The position numbers and the translations under genes were made by a program. DNA of 64,000 nt, taken from JANXMY01 sp964251675 (GTDB taxonomy: Bacteria; Armatimonadota; Armatimonadia; Armatimonadales; Capsulimonadaceae). Numbering within the stretch: the first letter of the stretch is position 1; each line of letters opens with the position of its first letter. Location of the stretch: positions 1-64,000 of the forward strand of contig CAXUKS010000012.1 of NCBI GenBank assembly GCA_964251675.1, written 5' to 3'. Below the pieces are notes generated by a model that worked only from the letters and a program-made list of their open reading frames with translations, was not told where the DNA came from and did no database searches. Positions 1 through 7,999 of this stretch are shown here, in pieces.

Positions 1-318
1 GCAGGCGCGTGATGCCGTCGGTTCCGACTGCGAGAGACTTGCCGCTCCAGTTAGGATAGGGGCCGTAGGAGTTCTGCGTGGCGACAGAGCCGTCAGCGGC
101 AATCTTCCAGACGCCGACCGTGCCGTTGGGGTTGTTCCACAGCAGGCGGGTGAGGTTGTCGCCGCCGACGGCGATGCCGACGGGCGACTGTGCGTTGGTG
201 GGATTGGGGAGCAGGCATAGCACGATGAGGAGTATCAGCAGGCTATAGAGGCTGAACCGACGAGGCTGAACCGACGAGGCTGAACCGACGAGGCTGAACC
301 GACGAGGCAGGGACGCAT
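1..318 (-). CDS. Secreted repeat protein, N-terminal part only
   Basis: Read on the minus strand, a hydrophobic export signal (core LLILLIVLCLL, ending near TNAQS) is followed by a segment of the type TRLLWNNPNGTVGVWKI, with a second TRL beginning at the window edge. That suggests a secreted, perhaps beta-propeller-like repeat protein. The ATG at 318 has a good GGAG seven bases upstream and lies about 50 bases behind a TTGACA/TATTCT promoter. However, four copies of a 14-bp repeat between this ATG and the signal peptide put the two in different frames. An in-frame ATG exists at 358, but it has no ribosome site and would sit only about 10 bases from the expected transcript start. Function is not recognised. 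Confidence 0.5.
251..306. repeat. Four tandem copies of a 14-bp repeat
   Basis: The unit gctgaaccgacgag occurs four times head to tail without mismatch. Fourteen is not a multiple of three, so each gain or loss of a unit shifts the reading frame between the ATG at 318 and the signal peptide. With three copies the frame would be open; with the four seen here it is closed. Confidence 0.95.
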
Positions 319-374
319 AGAGTTCTCCGAAGGCAAAATAAGACAGAGCGCCCGGCATTCCGCGCACTGAAGAC

Positions 375-403
375 AGAATAACACAAATGGCGGCGGCTGT
401 CAA
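375..403 (-). promoter_or_regulatory. Sigma70-type promoter of the left-edge gene
   Basis: On the minus strand TTGACA (403-398) is followed after 17 bases by TATTCT (380-375). Transcription would start near 368, which places the ATG at 318 about 50 bases downstream. Confidence 0.6.
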
Positions 404-526
404 GGCCCGTCTCCAGGTTGTTTCGGGGCGGAATGCGCTCGGGCAGGCCGACGCGCCCAAAGGTTTCGCCGAAATACGCTATAATAACTCTGAGAAACGC
501 AGCATAGCGAAGGAGAACACAGACAA

Positions 527-1393
527 ATGACGCAACTGAAGACACGCACCGGCGGCTTCCCTATCGGGTTCCGGCGCGGCGGCTGGGGCTGGCAGAGGGA
601 GATTGGCACGGCGATTGAGTGGGCGCAGGCGCATGGCTTTGGGGCGCTGGATTTGTCCCGCAGTCCGGACGACATTGCCGCCGTGACGGGGGCCGGGCTG
701 CGGGTTGGCTCGGTGGATTTAATGGACTGGAAAGGGCTGATTTCGGCGGATGCCGGGAAGCGGGCTGAGACGGTCGCCAAAAACAGCGCGTATTTCAAGG
801 CGTGCGGCGCACAGAATTACTTCGTCGTGATGCTGCCCGAAGACCCGCGCCTGCCGCGCCGGGAGAACTTCGGCTATATGGTGGAGGGGCTAAATGCCCT
901 GTCCCCGGCCCTCGAAGCCGCCGGAGGGCGGCTGGTGATTGAAGGCTGGCCGGGACCGGGGGCGCTGTGCTGCACCCCGGAGTCGTTTCGCGCCACGTTC
1001 CGCGAGTGCCCGTCTTCGGCCCTCGGCATCAACTATGACCCGTCGCACCTGCTGCGGATGGGCATTGACCCTCTTCGGTTCCTGAAAGAGTTCATCGGGC
1101 GCGTCGGCCATGTCCACGGCAAGGACACGGAGATTTTTGCCGAGGACCTTTATGAATACGGCCATGAGCAGCCCGCCACGTTCAAAGAGGATCCGTTCTG
1201 CGGCGGCTCGGCGTGGCGCTACACCATTCCCGGCCACGGCGGCACGCCCTGGCTGGAAGTCTGCCGCCTGCTGGCCGAGTCGGGCTACGCCGGGTGCATT
1301 TCGATTGAGCTGGAAGACAGCGACTACCACGGCAGCGATGAAGCGCAGCAGCGCGGCCTGCGGGACGCCGGGGCGTTTTTGGCGACGTGCTGA
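527..1393 (+). CDS. Sugar phosphate isomerase/epimerase-like TIM-barrel protein
   Basis: A 288-residue soluble protein of the xylose isomerase-like TIM-barrel superfamily (AP endonuclease 2 fold). The pattern fits: late strands carry metal-site residues such as VIEGWPGPG (around 137), NYDPSHLL (around 169), HVHGKDTE (around 195) and the end ISIELEDSDY. These enzymes isomerise or epimerise sugars or inositol derivatives using a divalent metal; the substrate here cannot be told. The ATG follows AGGAG by about 11 bases, and a TATAAT box at 480-485 could be its -10. It stands alone, ending at a palindromic element with a terminator hairpin. Confidence 0.75.
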   Translation: MTQLKTRTGGFPIGFRRGGWGWQREIGTAIEWAQAHGFGALDLSRSPDDIAAVTGAGLRVGSVDLMDWKGLISADAGKRAETVAKNSAYFKACGAQNYFVVMLPEDPRLPRRENFGYMVEGLNALSPALEAAGGRLVIEGWPGPGALCCTPESFRATFRECPSSALGINYDPSHLLRMGIDPLRFLKEFIGRVGHVHGKDTEIFAEDLYEYGHEQPATFKEDPFCGGSAWRYTIPGHGGTPWLEVCRLLAESGYAGCISIELEDSDYHGSDEAQQRGLRDAGAFLATC

Positions 1394-1517
1394 CCCCTCC
1401 CCTGTCAGGGGAGGGTAAGGATAATAGGAGTGGGAAAAGACAAAGCCCCCGCTTTACCAGCGGGGGCTTCATTTCTTGTTTCTAATCTTAACCCTGCCCT
1501 AGCAGGGGAGGGGTTAC
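1392..1517. repeat. Nested palindromic intergenic element
   Basis: The outer arms (acccctcccctgtcagggg and its near reverse complement at 1492-1515) enclose a G+C hairpin at 1443-1469. The design matches other intergenic palindromes in this window, for example 30015-30179 and 60151-60312. Confidence 0.6.
1443..1469. terminator. Bidirectional intrinsic terminator between convergent genes
   Basis: A perfect 10-bp stem (AAGCCCCCGC / GCGGGGGCTT) with a 7-base loop is followed by a T-rich stretch on the plus strand. It lies between the ends of the convergent genes at 527-1393 and 1514-4327. Confidence 0.7.
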
Positions 1518-4327
1518 TGCGGCAGGATTTCCAGACCGCTGATTTTGGCGTTCTTATCGGACGCGGCCTGAGCAGCGGCGATATTGATGCGAATCATTCC
1601 CTTCGCGTCAGGCTTGATGCCCGTGAACTCTTTCACCACAGCCTTGTTCGGTCCGCCCGCAGCGCCCACCGGGTCGAAATTGGACAGCACGGGCTTGTCG
1701 TTAATAGAGATGTCCTCCAGACGCTGGCCTGCCGTGTCGCCAAACACCTCGGCAAAGTGCAGGCGCACCGTGTAGAGCTTGCCCTGGGGAACGGCGAACG
1801 AGTACGTGAAATCGCTGCCGTACCGCTCGCTGTTGTAAACTCCGGCGGGGGCAGAATTCGCGGCAGACGTATCAATCGTCCCGGCGGCGCCGTTAATCGA
1901 GCCGTCCTGCATATTCGGGTCCGGGATGAAGTTACCCACGGCGGTGTCGCTGCCCGCCACAATGCGGATGGGCAGGGACAGCACCACCGGCTTGTAAGGA
2001 ACCGAGGGCGTCGGCAGCTGGGCGTAGATGGCTCCGGCGGGCATCCCCGTTTGTGGGCGGGCGGCGGCGGCTTTGCCCCAGGCCAGGTTCGGCTTTGGCC
2101 CCATGACAAAGCGCAGCGTGCCTCCGGCAGCCAGCTCTTTCTGGGTAAACCACGAGCGGGTCAGCGGCTTGCCGTTCCACGTAGCGGACTGGATATATTT
2201 GTTGGTCGCCGAATTGTTAGCGGCGATCATCGTGAACGTTTTGCCGCCGTAGTGCTGCTTGTCCAGCGGAATGACGGCTTTGTTGACCAGCGGGCTGCCG
2301 ATCACGTACACCCCCTCCGCCGGGTTGACCGGGTAGAAGCCCAGGGCGCTGAAGACGTACCACGCGGACATCTGCCCGCAGTCCACATTGCCGCACTGAC
2401 CGGCAGGCGTGTCGTTATAGAGGGTCGTCATGATCTGCCGCACTCGACTCTGCGTCTTGTAGGCAGCGCCCGCGTAGTTGTACAGGTAGGCGACATGATG
2501 GACCGGCTCGTTGCCGTGAGCATACTGCCCGACCAGTCCGGTGATGTCGGGAATGCCGGAGATGACATCCGATTTAGCATTGAACAGGCCGTCCAGCTTG
2601 CCGATGAACGGCGTATCGCCGCCCATGATTTTAATCAGACCCGGCACATCCTGCATGGCCGTCCACGTATACTGCCAGGCGTTCGCCTCGGTGTAGTCCG
2701 CCCAGTACAGCACTTTGGGGTTGAACGGGCCGCGCCACGTTCCGTCTTCCTTGCGCCCGCGCATAAAGCCGGTCGTGCTGTCAAAAACGTTGCGGTAGTT
2801 GGCGGCGCGGCGGAAGAACAGGGAAGCGTCCTCCTTGTGTCCCAGCGCCTGTGCCATTTTGGCGATGCACCAGTCGTCATAGGCGTATTCCAGGGTGCGC
2901 GAGACGGACTGCCGGGAGCCTTCGGACGCAGAGTACACATAGCCAGCGGTCTTGTATTCGTTCAGGCCGTCCGAAGTACCAAGCGCCGTGGTCCGCATGG
3001 CCTGATACATTTCTTCGGCCTTGCCAGCAGGCAGCAGGCCCTTGAAGTAGGCATCCGTGATGACCGGCACGGAATGATAGCCGATCATGGTGTAGGTTTC
3101 GTTCTCCGCCAGGGGCCAGACCGGCAGCCGTCCCGTGCCCGACTCGTTGAACTCCGCCAGCAGCGACTGCGTCATATCCGGGACGCGCCCAGGCTGCACA
3201 ATGGTCAGCAGCGGGCTTTCAGCACGAAAGATGTCCCACTGCGAGAACGTGGAATAGTTCTGGAAGCCGGGCGCGGTGTGGACCTTGTGGTCGCGGCCCA
3301 GGTAGGCGCCGTCGGCATCGTTGAACAGCACGGGAGCCAGCATGGAATCATACAGGTTGGTGTAGAACGTTCGGCGGATGACGGGGTCGGGCGTCTCCAC
3401 TTTCACCGTGTTGAGCGCCGCACTCCACGTTTTGGTGGCGGCAGTGTGCACAGCATCAAAGTTGAAGCCGGACACTTCGGCCGTCAGATTTCTGCGGGCG
3501 CCTTCGACGCCTGTGCTGGAAATGCCGACTTTGACTACGACCTGTTTGTTCGCTGTGGTGTCATAATTCAGCGCGGCTTTGAGTGCTTTGCCGTCCGCCG
3601 CCTTTGCGCCGCCTGCCAGCATCTGCCCGTCCTGCTGGATGCTGATGGCGTCAAAGGGCCGCGAGAACTCCATCACAAAGTAGACGACGCGCCGCCCGCC
3701 CCAGCCGTTGGAGACACGCGAGCCGCTCAGGGTGGTGCTGTTTTCGACAGTCAGCGTCGCCGACTGCGTGTTGTTGCCGACGCCGTGGTTGAGGTCCAGA
3801 ATCAGGTGCGCGGCATTGGAGGCGGGATACGTGTACCGATGCACGCCGCACCGTTCGGTGGCGGTCATTTCGGCCAGCACGCCGGGGGTCTCCAGGAATG
3901 CTTTGTAGTAGCCCGGCTTGGCGACTTCGCGGGAATGGGAGAAGCGGGACGCATAGCCGTTTCCCGGCGTCCCGGCGTCCAGGCTGACCGTGCCAACGGT
4001 GGGCATGAGCAAGATGTCGCCGAGGCCGCCGACGCCGGTTCCCGACAGGTGCGTGTGGCTGAAGCCAAGAATCACGCTGTCTGTGTAATGGTAGCCCGAA
4101 GAGCCGTCCCAGCCTTGCAGGGGCGTGTCCGGGGAAAGCTGCACCATTCCAAACGGCACCGTCGCACCAGGGTAAGTGTGCCCGTGTTCGTCCGTTCCCA
4201 CCATCGGGCTGGCGCTTTCCACAGGGCTGGGCGCGGCGGCGAGGGCGGGCGGCGCGGACGCCCAGAGCAGTCCTGCTCCGGCGGCAGCAAGGCCCGCCTG
4301 GAGCCGGCGACGAGTAAATTGGACCAT
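1514..4327 (-). CDS. Exported GH92 alpha-mannosidase with C-terminal malectin-like domain
   Basis: A 937-residue secreted protein. The N-terminus (TRRRLQAGLAAAG...ALAAAP) is a signal peptide with a twin-arginine pair, so Tat export is likely. The family start SPMVGTDEHGHTYPGATVPF (from about residue 41) and FSHTHLSGTG are typical of the two-domain GH92 fold, which holds Ca-dependent exo-alpha-mannosidases. The last 170 residues contain a malectin-like beta-sandwich (YTVRLHFAEVF, NFDPVGAAGG), a carbohydrate-binding module. Expected role: trimming of alpha-mannosides outside the cytoplasm. AGGAG precedes the ATG by 11 bases and an exact TATAAT lies at 4387-4382. The neighbouring GDP-mannose, beta-mannosidase and alpha-galactosidase-type genes fit a sugar-degrading lifestyle. 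Confidence 0.88.
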   Translation of the reverse strand: MVQFTRRRLQAGLAAAGAGLLWASAPPALAAAPSPVESASPMVGTDEHGHTYPGATVPFGMVQLSPDTPLQGWDGSSGYHYTDSVILGFSHTHLSGTGVGGLGDILLMPTVGTVSLDAGTPGNGYASRFSHSREVAKPGYYKAFLETPGVLAEMTATERCGVHRYTYPASNAAHLILDLNHGVGNNTQSATLTVENSTTLSGSRVSNGWGGRRVVYFVMEFSRPFDAISIQQDGQMLAGGAKAADGKALKAALNYDTTANKQVVVKVGISSTGVEGARRNLTAEVSGFNFDAVHTAATKTWSAALNTVKVETPDPVIRRTFYTNLYDSMLAPVLFNDADGAYLGRDHKVHTAPGFQNYSTFSQWDIFRAESPLLTIVQPGRVPDMTQSLLAEFNESGTGRLPVWPLAENETYTMIGYHSVPVITDAYFKGLLPAGKAEEMYQAMRTTALGTSDGLNEYKTAGYVYSASEGSRQSVSRTLEYAYDDWCIAKMAQALGHKEDASLFFRRAANYRNVFDSTTGFMRGRKEDGTWRGPFNPKVLYWADYTEANAWQYTWTAMQDVPGLIKIMGGDTPFIGKLDGLFNAKSDVISGIPDITGLVGQYAHGNEPVHHVAYLYNYAGAAYKTQSRVRQIMTTLYNDTPAGQCGNVDCGQMSAWYVFSALGFYPVNPAEGVYVIGSPLVNKAVIPLDKQHYGGKTFTMIAANNSATNKYIQSATWNGKPLTRSWFTQKELAAGGTLRFVMGPKPNLAWGKAAAARPQTGMPAGAIYAQLPTPSVPYKPVVLSLPIRIVAGSDTAVGNFIPDPNMQDGSINGAAGTIDTSAANSAPAGVYNSERYGSDFTYSFAVPQGKLYTVRLHFAEVFGDTAGQRLEDISINDKPVLSNFDPVGAAGGPNKAVVKEFTGIKPDAKGMIRINIAAAQAASDKNAKISGLEILPQ

Positions 4328-4381
4328 AAAAACGTTTTCTCCTACTTTGGCATCACTTCGATATCAGCAGTATGTACCGGT

Positions 4382-4387
4382 ATTATA
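4382..4387 (-). promoter_or_regulatory. -10 box of the GH92 gene
   Basis: An exact TATAAT on the minus strand, 55 bases ahead of the ATG. No good -35 box is visible 17 bases upstream; that position overlaps the hairpin at 4407-4427. Confidence 0.45.
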
Positions 4388-4398
4388 CACCATATACG

Positions 4399-4427
4399 AA
4401 AAAACCGCCCCGGCTGTTCGCCGGGGC
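4399..4427 (-). terminator. Intrinsic terminator directly upstream of the GH92 promoter
   Basis: An 8-bp stem GCCCCGGC/GCCGGGGC with a 5-base loop is followed on the minus strand by six T. It would stop transcripts arriving from the right (read-through of the antiporter gene, antisense to the EEP gene) before the GH92 promoter. Confidence 0.7.
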
Positions 4428-4524
4428 AGTCAAAACAGATTAATTACACAGCAATTGCGGCAGGTGAAACGGGAGCAAAGCGCGAACACAGAAATATAAC
4501 CCCTCTCAAGCAAAGGAACACACA

Positions 4525-5322
4525 ATGGCCGCATCACCAGAAACGAACACGCTGCGGGTGGGCACGTTCAATGTCCGCTGGCCCAATCCCGGCGATGGGG
4601 AGCATCAGTGGGACAAGCGCAAAGGGCGGCTGCTGGACTTTCTGCGAGACTGGAAGCCCGATGTGCTGGGAGTGCAGGAAGCGGTGCGCGGGACTCTGGC
4701 GGAAATCCGGGCGGCGCTGACCGAGTATGACGTGGCAGCGGCGGGGCGCGAGGATGGGCAGGAAGGCGGGGAGTTTTGCCCGGTGTTCTTCCGCCGGAGC
4801 CGTTTGAAGCAGCTTGGTACAGGCACGTTCTGGTTTTCAGAGACGCCCGAAGAGCCGGGGTCGCGGGGCTGGGGAAGCGGGCATCCACGCATTTGTACGT
4901 GGGTGCATCTGAAAGAGCACGGCAGCGATAAGACGTTTTTTGTCTACAACCTGCACTGGGACAATGAAAAGCAGGAGGCCCGCGACCATAGTGCCCGGAT
5001 TTTGCGGGAGCGGATTGCCGGGCGCCCCACCCCGGACCCGGTGATTGTGCTGGGCGACTTCAACGCCGAGGCGGCGGATGCGGCGGTGGCCGCGCTGAGT
5101 GCGCCGGGTTCGCCGGTTCCCATCAGCGCCCTGCGGACTGTGACCCCGGAGCCGCCGGGGACGTTTCACGGCTTCACCGGGGAAGCAGTGGGGACGCCGA
5201 TTGACCACATTCTGGTGTCGCCCGAATGGAGCGTGGAAGACGCGCAGATCTTGACCGGCGACGGCCAGCGTCCGTTTCTGTCAGACCATTTCCCGGTGAG
5301 TGCCACCCTGCGCCGTCTTTGA
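4525..5322 (+). CDS. Endonuclease/exonuclease/phosphatase family hydrolase
   Basis: A 265-residue protein of the EEP superfamily, without a signal peptide. All hallmark motifs are present: RVGTFNVRW at the start, GVQEAVRGTL with the metal-binding Glu, NLHWDN, VLGDFNAEA (about residue 175), IDHILVSPEW and the final SDHFPVSATL with the catalytic Asp-His. Members cut DNA, RNA, sugar phosphates or phospholipids. The compact size and the near-C-terminal SDHFPV resemble the bacterial branch often called EEP-family or sphingomyelinase-like; the substrate is not predictable. AGGA lies eight bases before the ATG. The 3' end overlaps the convergent antiporter gene by 42 bp. Confidence 0.85.
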   Translation: MAASPETNTLRVGTFNVRWPNPGDGEHQWDKRKGRLLDFLRDWKPDVLGVQEAVRGTLAEIRAALTEYDVAAAGREDGQEGGEFCPVFFRRSRLKQLGTGTFWFSETPEEPGSRGWGSGHPRICTWVHLKEHGSDKTFFVYNLHWDNEKQEARDHSARILRERIAGRPTPDPVIVLGDFNAEAADAAVAALSAPGSPVPISALRTVTPEPPGTFHGFTGEAVGTPIDHILVSPEWSVEDAQILTGDGQRPFLSDHFPVSATLRRL

Positions 5323-6918
5323 TTCCTGAGGCAGCCCGGCTTCCTGCCAGGCATCCCAGCCGCCGACCAGAGCGCGGGCACGCGGCCAGCCCGCCTGCCG
5401 CAGCTCCCCCGCCACATGAACGCTGGTTCGGTCATTCGGACAGGCACAGAACGCCACGATCCAGGTGTCTTCGGGAACAGCCAGCGCGGCGGCCTGCCCG
5501 GCAGCCCGGTTGGGATCCACGCGAGCCGCGCCGCCTGCCAGAAGCTCGCTGTCATTGAACGTGCGCTCACTGCGAACGTCGAACACCGCCACCGGCTGCC
5601 CGGTGTCCCACAATCGCCGAAGCTCCGGCACAGTGATTCGCTCCCCGTCTGAGCCTGCGTCTTCCAGGACGACCACAGAAGCAGGCGGCATCGGCAGCTC
5701 CCGCACGGGCACTTCCCGCGCCGCCAGTTCCGTGGCGCGTCCCAGCAGCATCAGCGAGCCGCCATGCAGCACCACGGAAAGAACCACGACCAGGCAGCAC
5801 AGCGAAAACAAATGCTCACTGCTGGGAATGCCGCCAAAGACCGGCAGCAGGGCCAGCAGCAGCGTGCTGAGGCCACGCGGGCCAAACCAGGAGATCAGAG
5901 AAGCGGCGCGTTTCTCCAGATGGGTTCCCGCCAGAGCCGCCACAAACGCCACCGGGCGCACCAGCAGGGTCAGCACCACGAACAGCGCGACCGCCCCGGA
6001 AAGCAGAGCAAACCCGCTCCAGATCAGCGAGCTGCCGAGCAGAACAAACGTAAACAGCAGGGCCAGCTCCGCCGTCGTTTCCCCGTATTCCAGAAAACAG
6101 TCGCACAGCTCCACATCCAGCGCCGCAATAGTCAGCCCCGCCGCAAACACCGCCAGAAACCCGCTGCCATGCACCGTCTCGGCGGCGGCATAGGCGGCGA
6201 AGGCAATTCCCAGCGAGTACAGGCTTTCGTAATCGCGCCGAATGCCCACGCGGCGGCGCACCAGGTCCAGCGTCGCCACCCCCAGCAGGCCCACAGCGAT
6301 CCCGGAGACCGGCCCCAGCAGGAACAGGCTGAGGGCCATATGCACCCAGCCCAGAGCGGTCTGCGCCGGGCCGGGGACAAGAAACTGCATCGCCACCAGG
6401 ACAACAGGCAGCAGGACAATATCATTCAGCCCGCCTTCGAGGCGCAGCGCCTGCCGGGCCGCTCCGGGAATATCCGGGCGGCGCAGCAGGCCGCGCAGCA
6501 GCACCGGATCGGTGGAGGCGAGGGCCGCGCCAAGCAGGATAGAAGCCGCCGGGGACAGATGCAGCAGGCCCCAGGCGGCCAGTGCCACCAGCGCCGCCGA
6601 CAGCAGCGTGCCCGGCCCCAGAACGCGGGCGGCCAGCCCGGCCTGCTGCTGAACCTCACGGACTTTGAGCGAGACGGCATCGGTGAACAGCACCAGCGCG
6701 AGGCTGAGCGTGGCGACGACGCGCAGGATCGGGGAATGCAGGTTGACATGCAGCAGCCCCAGCCCTGCCGGGCCGAGGGCCGCTCCCAGCCCGAGAAAGA
6801 TGGCGATTTGCGGGGCGTTGCTGCGCTCGATAAAGCCCGACAGCAGGGCGGCAATGATGATGACAACGCCAACCAGCGCCAGAATAGCGGCCAGGGAGTC
6901 TGTGCTGAGTGCGGTCAT
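5281..6918 (-). CDS. CPA1-type cation:proton antiporter fused to a rhodanese domain
   Basis: A 545-residue membrane protein. About residues 8-395 are twelve or so hydrophobic segments of a monovalent cation:proton antiporter (conserved GAALASTDPVLL, LEGGLNDIVLLP, SWFGPRGLSTLLLALL). From about 435 to the end there is a cytoplasmic rhodanese-like domain (VFDVRSERTFNDSEL, then the active loop FCACPNDRTS near 487-496, and LVGGWDAWQEAGLP). Antiporters exchange Na+ or K+ for H+; the rhodanese end could sense or carry sulfane sulfur. The cysteine pair CAC in the loop looks intact. A TTGGCG/TACAAT promoter lies in the 54-bp repeat just upstream. The stop lies inside the convergent EEP gene. Confidence 0.85.
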   Translation of the reverse strand: MTALSTDSLAAILALVGVVIIIAALLSGFIERSNAPQIAIFLGLGAALGPAGLGLLHVNLHSPILRVVATLSLALVLFTDAVSLKVREVQQQAGLAARVLGPGTLLSAALVALAAWGLLHLSPAASILLGAALASTDPVLLRGLLRRPDIPGAARQALRLEGGLNDIVLLPVVLVAMQFLVPGPAQTALGWVHMALSLFLLGPVSGIAVGLLGVATLDLVRRRVGIRRDYESLYSLGIAFAAYAAAETVHGSGFLAVFAAGLTIAALDVELCDCFLEYGETTAELALLFTFVLLGSSLIWSGFALLSGAVALFVVLTLLVRPVAFVAALAGTHLEKRAASLISWFGPRGLSTLLLALLPVFGGIPSSEHLFSLCCLVVVLSVVLHGGSLMLLGRATELAAREVPVRELPMPPASVVVLEDAGSDGERITVPELRRLWDTGQPVAVFDVRSERTFNDSELLAGGAARVDPNRAAGQAAALAVPEDTWIVAFCACPNDRTSVHVAGELRQAGWPRARALVGGWDAWQEAGLPQESKTAQGGTHREMV

Positions 6919-6952
6919 GCTTAGTTCTCAGGGAAGTGATTATGGACAGGGC

Positions 6953-7006
6953 AGCGGCCATTTGCCATAGAGCCTGCTCGTATTGTACCTCACTGAACAA
7001 AAAAGC
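6953..7006 (-). repeat. 54-bp repeat, copy 1, carrying a promoter
   Basis: Matches 8985-9038 at 50 of 54 positions. On the minus strand it contains TACAAT (6987-6982), and TTGGCG lies 18 bases upstream (7011-7006), so it can serve as promoter for the antiporter gene. Confidence 0.75.
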
Positions 7007-7007
7007 G

Positions 7008-7066
7008 CCAAGGACTAGAAAGTCGCGCTCGATGCCCAGATTGCCAACATCCTGGACAGTGACTTC
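7008..7066 (-). pseudogene. Fragment of an rmd-like sugar-nucleotide reductase
   Basis: Minus-strand translation gives VGNLGIERDFL, closely matching VGNLDAERDFLDVRD of the intact reductase at 9223-10164, also at the DNA level. Only about 20 codons remain, joined directly to the 54-bp repeat. It looks like debris from duplication or rearrangement of the polysaccharide locus. Confidence 0.55.
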
Positions 7067-7133
7067 GACCTGCTTTGCCGCACCTTCTCTATCACGCACG
7101 TTTTCCTTAGCCAGAGTTTGGCATGAGAAAAAA

Positions 7134-7952
7134 TTATCTTTGTCCCGTGGTTGTCCTCGCTTTGATGATTTCCTCACGAATTTGGTCCACGCTAACGCCC
7201 TCGCGGAACAAAACCTCGGCTGCCTTCCCTTTGCCTACAAGCACTAGGCCAAGCAGAAGATGCTCCGTCCCGACACATGCTTTATCGAACCGATGCGCCT
7301 CTTGGGCTGCCAGGACAAGAACCTGATCCGCGCAGTCTGTCAGCCCCAAAGGGTTCGTCGGTGCTTGCGGTTTGCTGAATTTCCGGGCGGAGGCCATCTG
7401 TCCAAGCAGCTCCAGATGAACCTTCTGCGGGCTGATGTTCAGAGCTTCCAGAAGACGCACCCCGGCAGAACTGGAATCGCTCAACAGGCCAAGAAGCAGA
7501 TGCTCGGTATCCACACCGCAGTGATGCTGCAGGTCGGCTTCGCGCTGAGCCTGAAGGACGGCCTGATGAGCCGGGGCGGCCAGTGGAGAAAGGGAGGCGG
7601 CGGACAGAGATGTCAAAATCGCCTGGGGGACAGGCACATCTTCCTCATTCGGCGGAACAAAATGCGCGTTCCGGCGCTCAGTTCTCAGCCGCAAATGTTC
7701 TATCCAGCCCACCCAGAGGAACGCCGTGCCCAGAAGCGAGCAAGCCAGGCCAAGAAATAGAAGGGAACCGTGCGGCGGCGGATTTGTGATGCGAAGGAGA
7801 TAAGCGATGGCAGACAAGCTCAGACCAAGCCGCAGAAAGTGCAGTACACGAATTTGGCTTTGATCCCCTTTTTCGGTGGCCGCTTTGCGAGCGGCATAAA
7901 TCACGAAAAGCAGCACGAGGCAGCTACCGAAGATAACTTTATAGAGCAGCAT
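7134..7952 (-). CDS. Membrane-anchored protein with Clp N-terminal repeats
   Basis: A 272-residue protein. Three hydrophobic segments (about 3-20, 38-55, 65-83) anchor it in the membrane. After a linker, residues about 125-270 form a Clp_N (ClpA/ClpC N-domain) module with both half repeats: CGVDTEHLLLGLL and CVGTEHLLLGLV. No AAA+ ATPase domain follows. The Clp N-domain normally binds substrates or adaptors (ClpS, McsB), so a free membrane-bound copy may recruit substrates or decoy adaptors. It lies 47 bases behind mgtC and may be its operon partner. Short direct repeats (ttctttgatgat) precede the start, and no clear ribosome site is visible. Confidence 0.75.
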   Translation of the reverse strand: MLLYKVIFGSCLVLLFVIYAARKAATEKGDQSQIRVLHFLRLGLSLSAIAYLLRITNPPPHGSLLFLGLACSLLGTAFLWVGWIEHLRLRTERRNAHFVPPNEEDVPVPQAILTSLSAASLSPLAAPAHQAVLQAQREADLQHHCGVDTEHLLLGLLSDSSSAGVRLLEALNISPQKVHLELLGQMASARKFSKPQAPTNPLGLTDCADQVLVLAAQEAHRFDKACVGTEHLLLGLVLVGKGKAAEVLFREGVSVDQIREEIIKARTTTGQR

Positions 7953-7999
7953 CGCTTAGGATTTCTTTGATGATTTCTTTGATGATTTTTTCGAGGCAC

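Noticed and set aside
1430..4720. Very long open frame on the plus strand opposite the GH92 gene
   Set aside because: The opposite frame has a complete GH92 enzyme with signal peptide; the plus-strand product is Arg/Gly/Val-rich without any domain, a codon-bias shadow.
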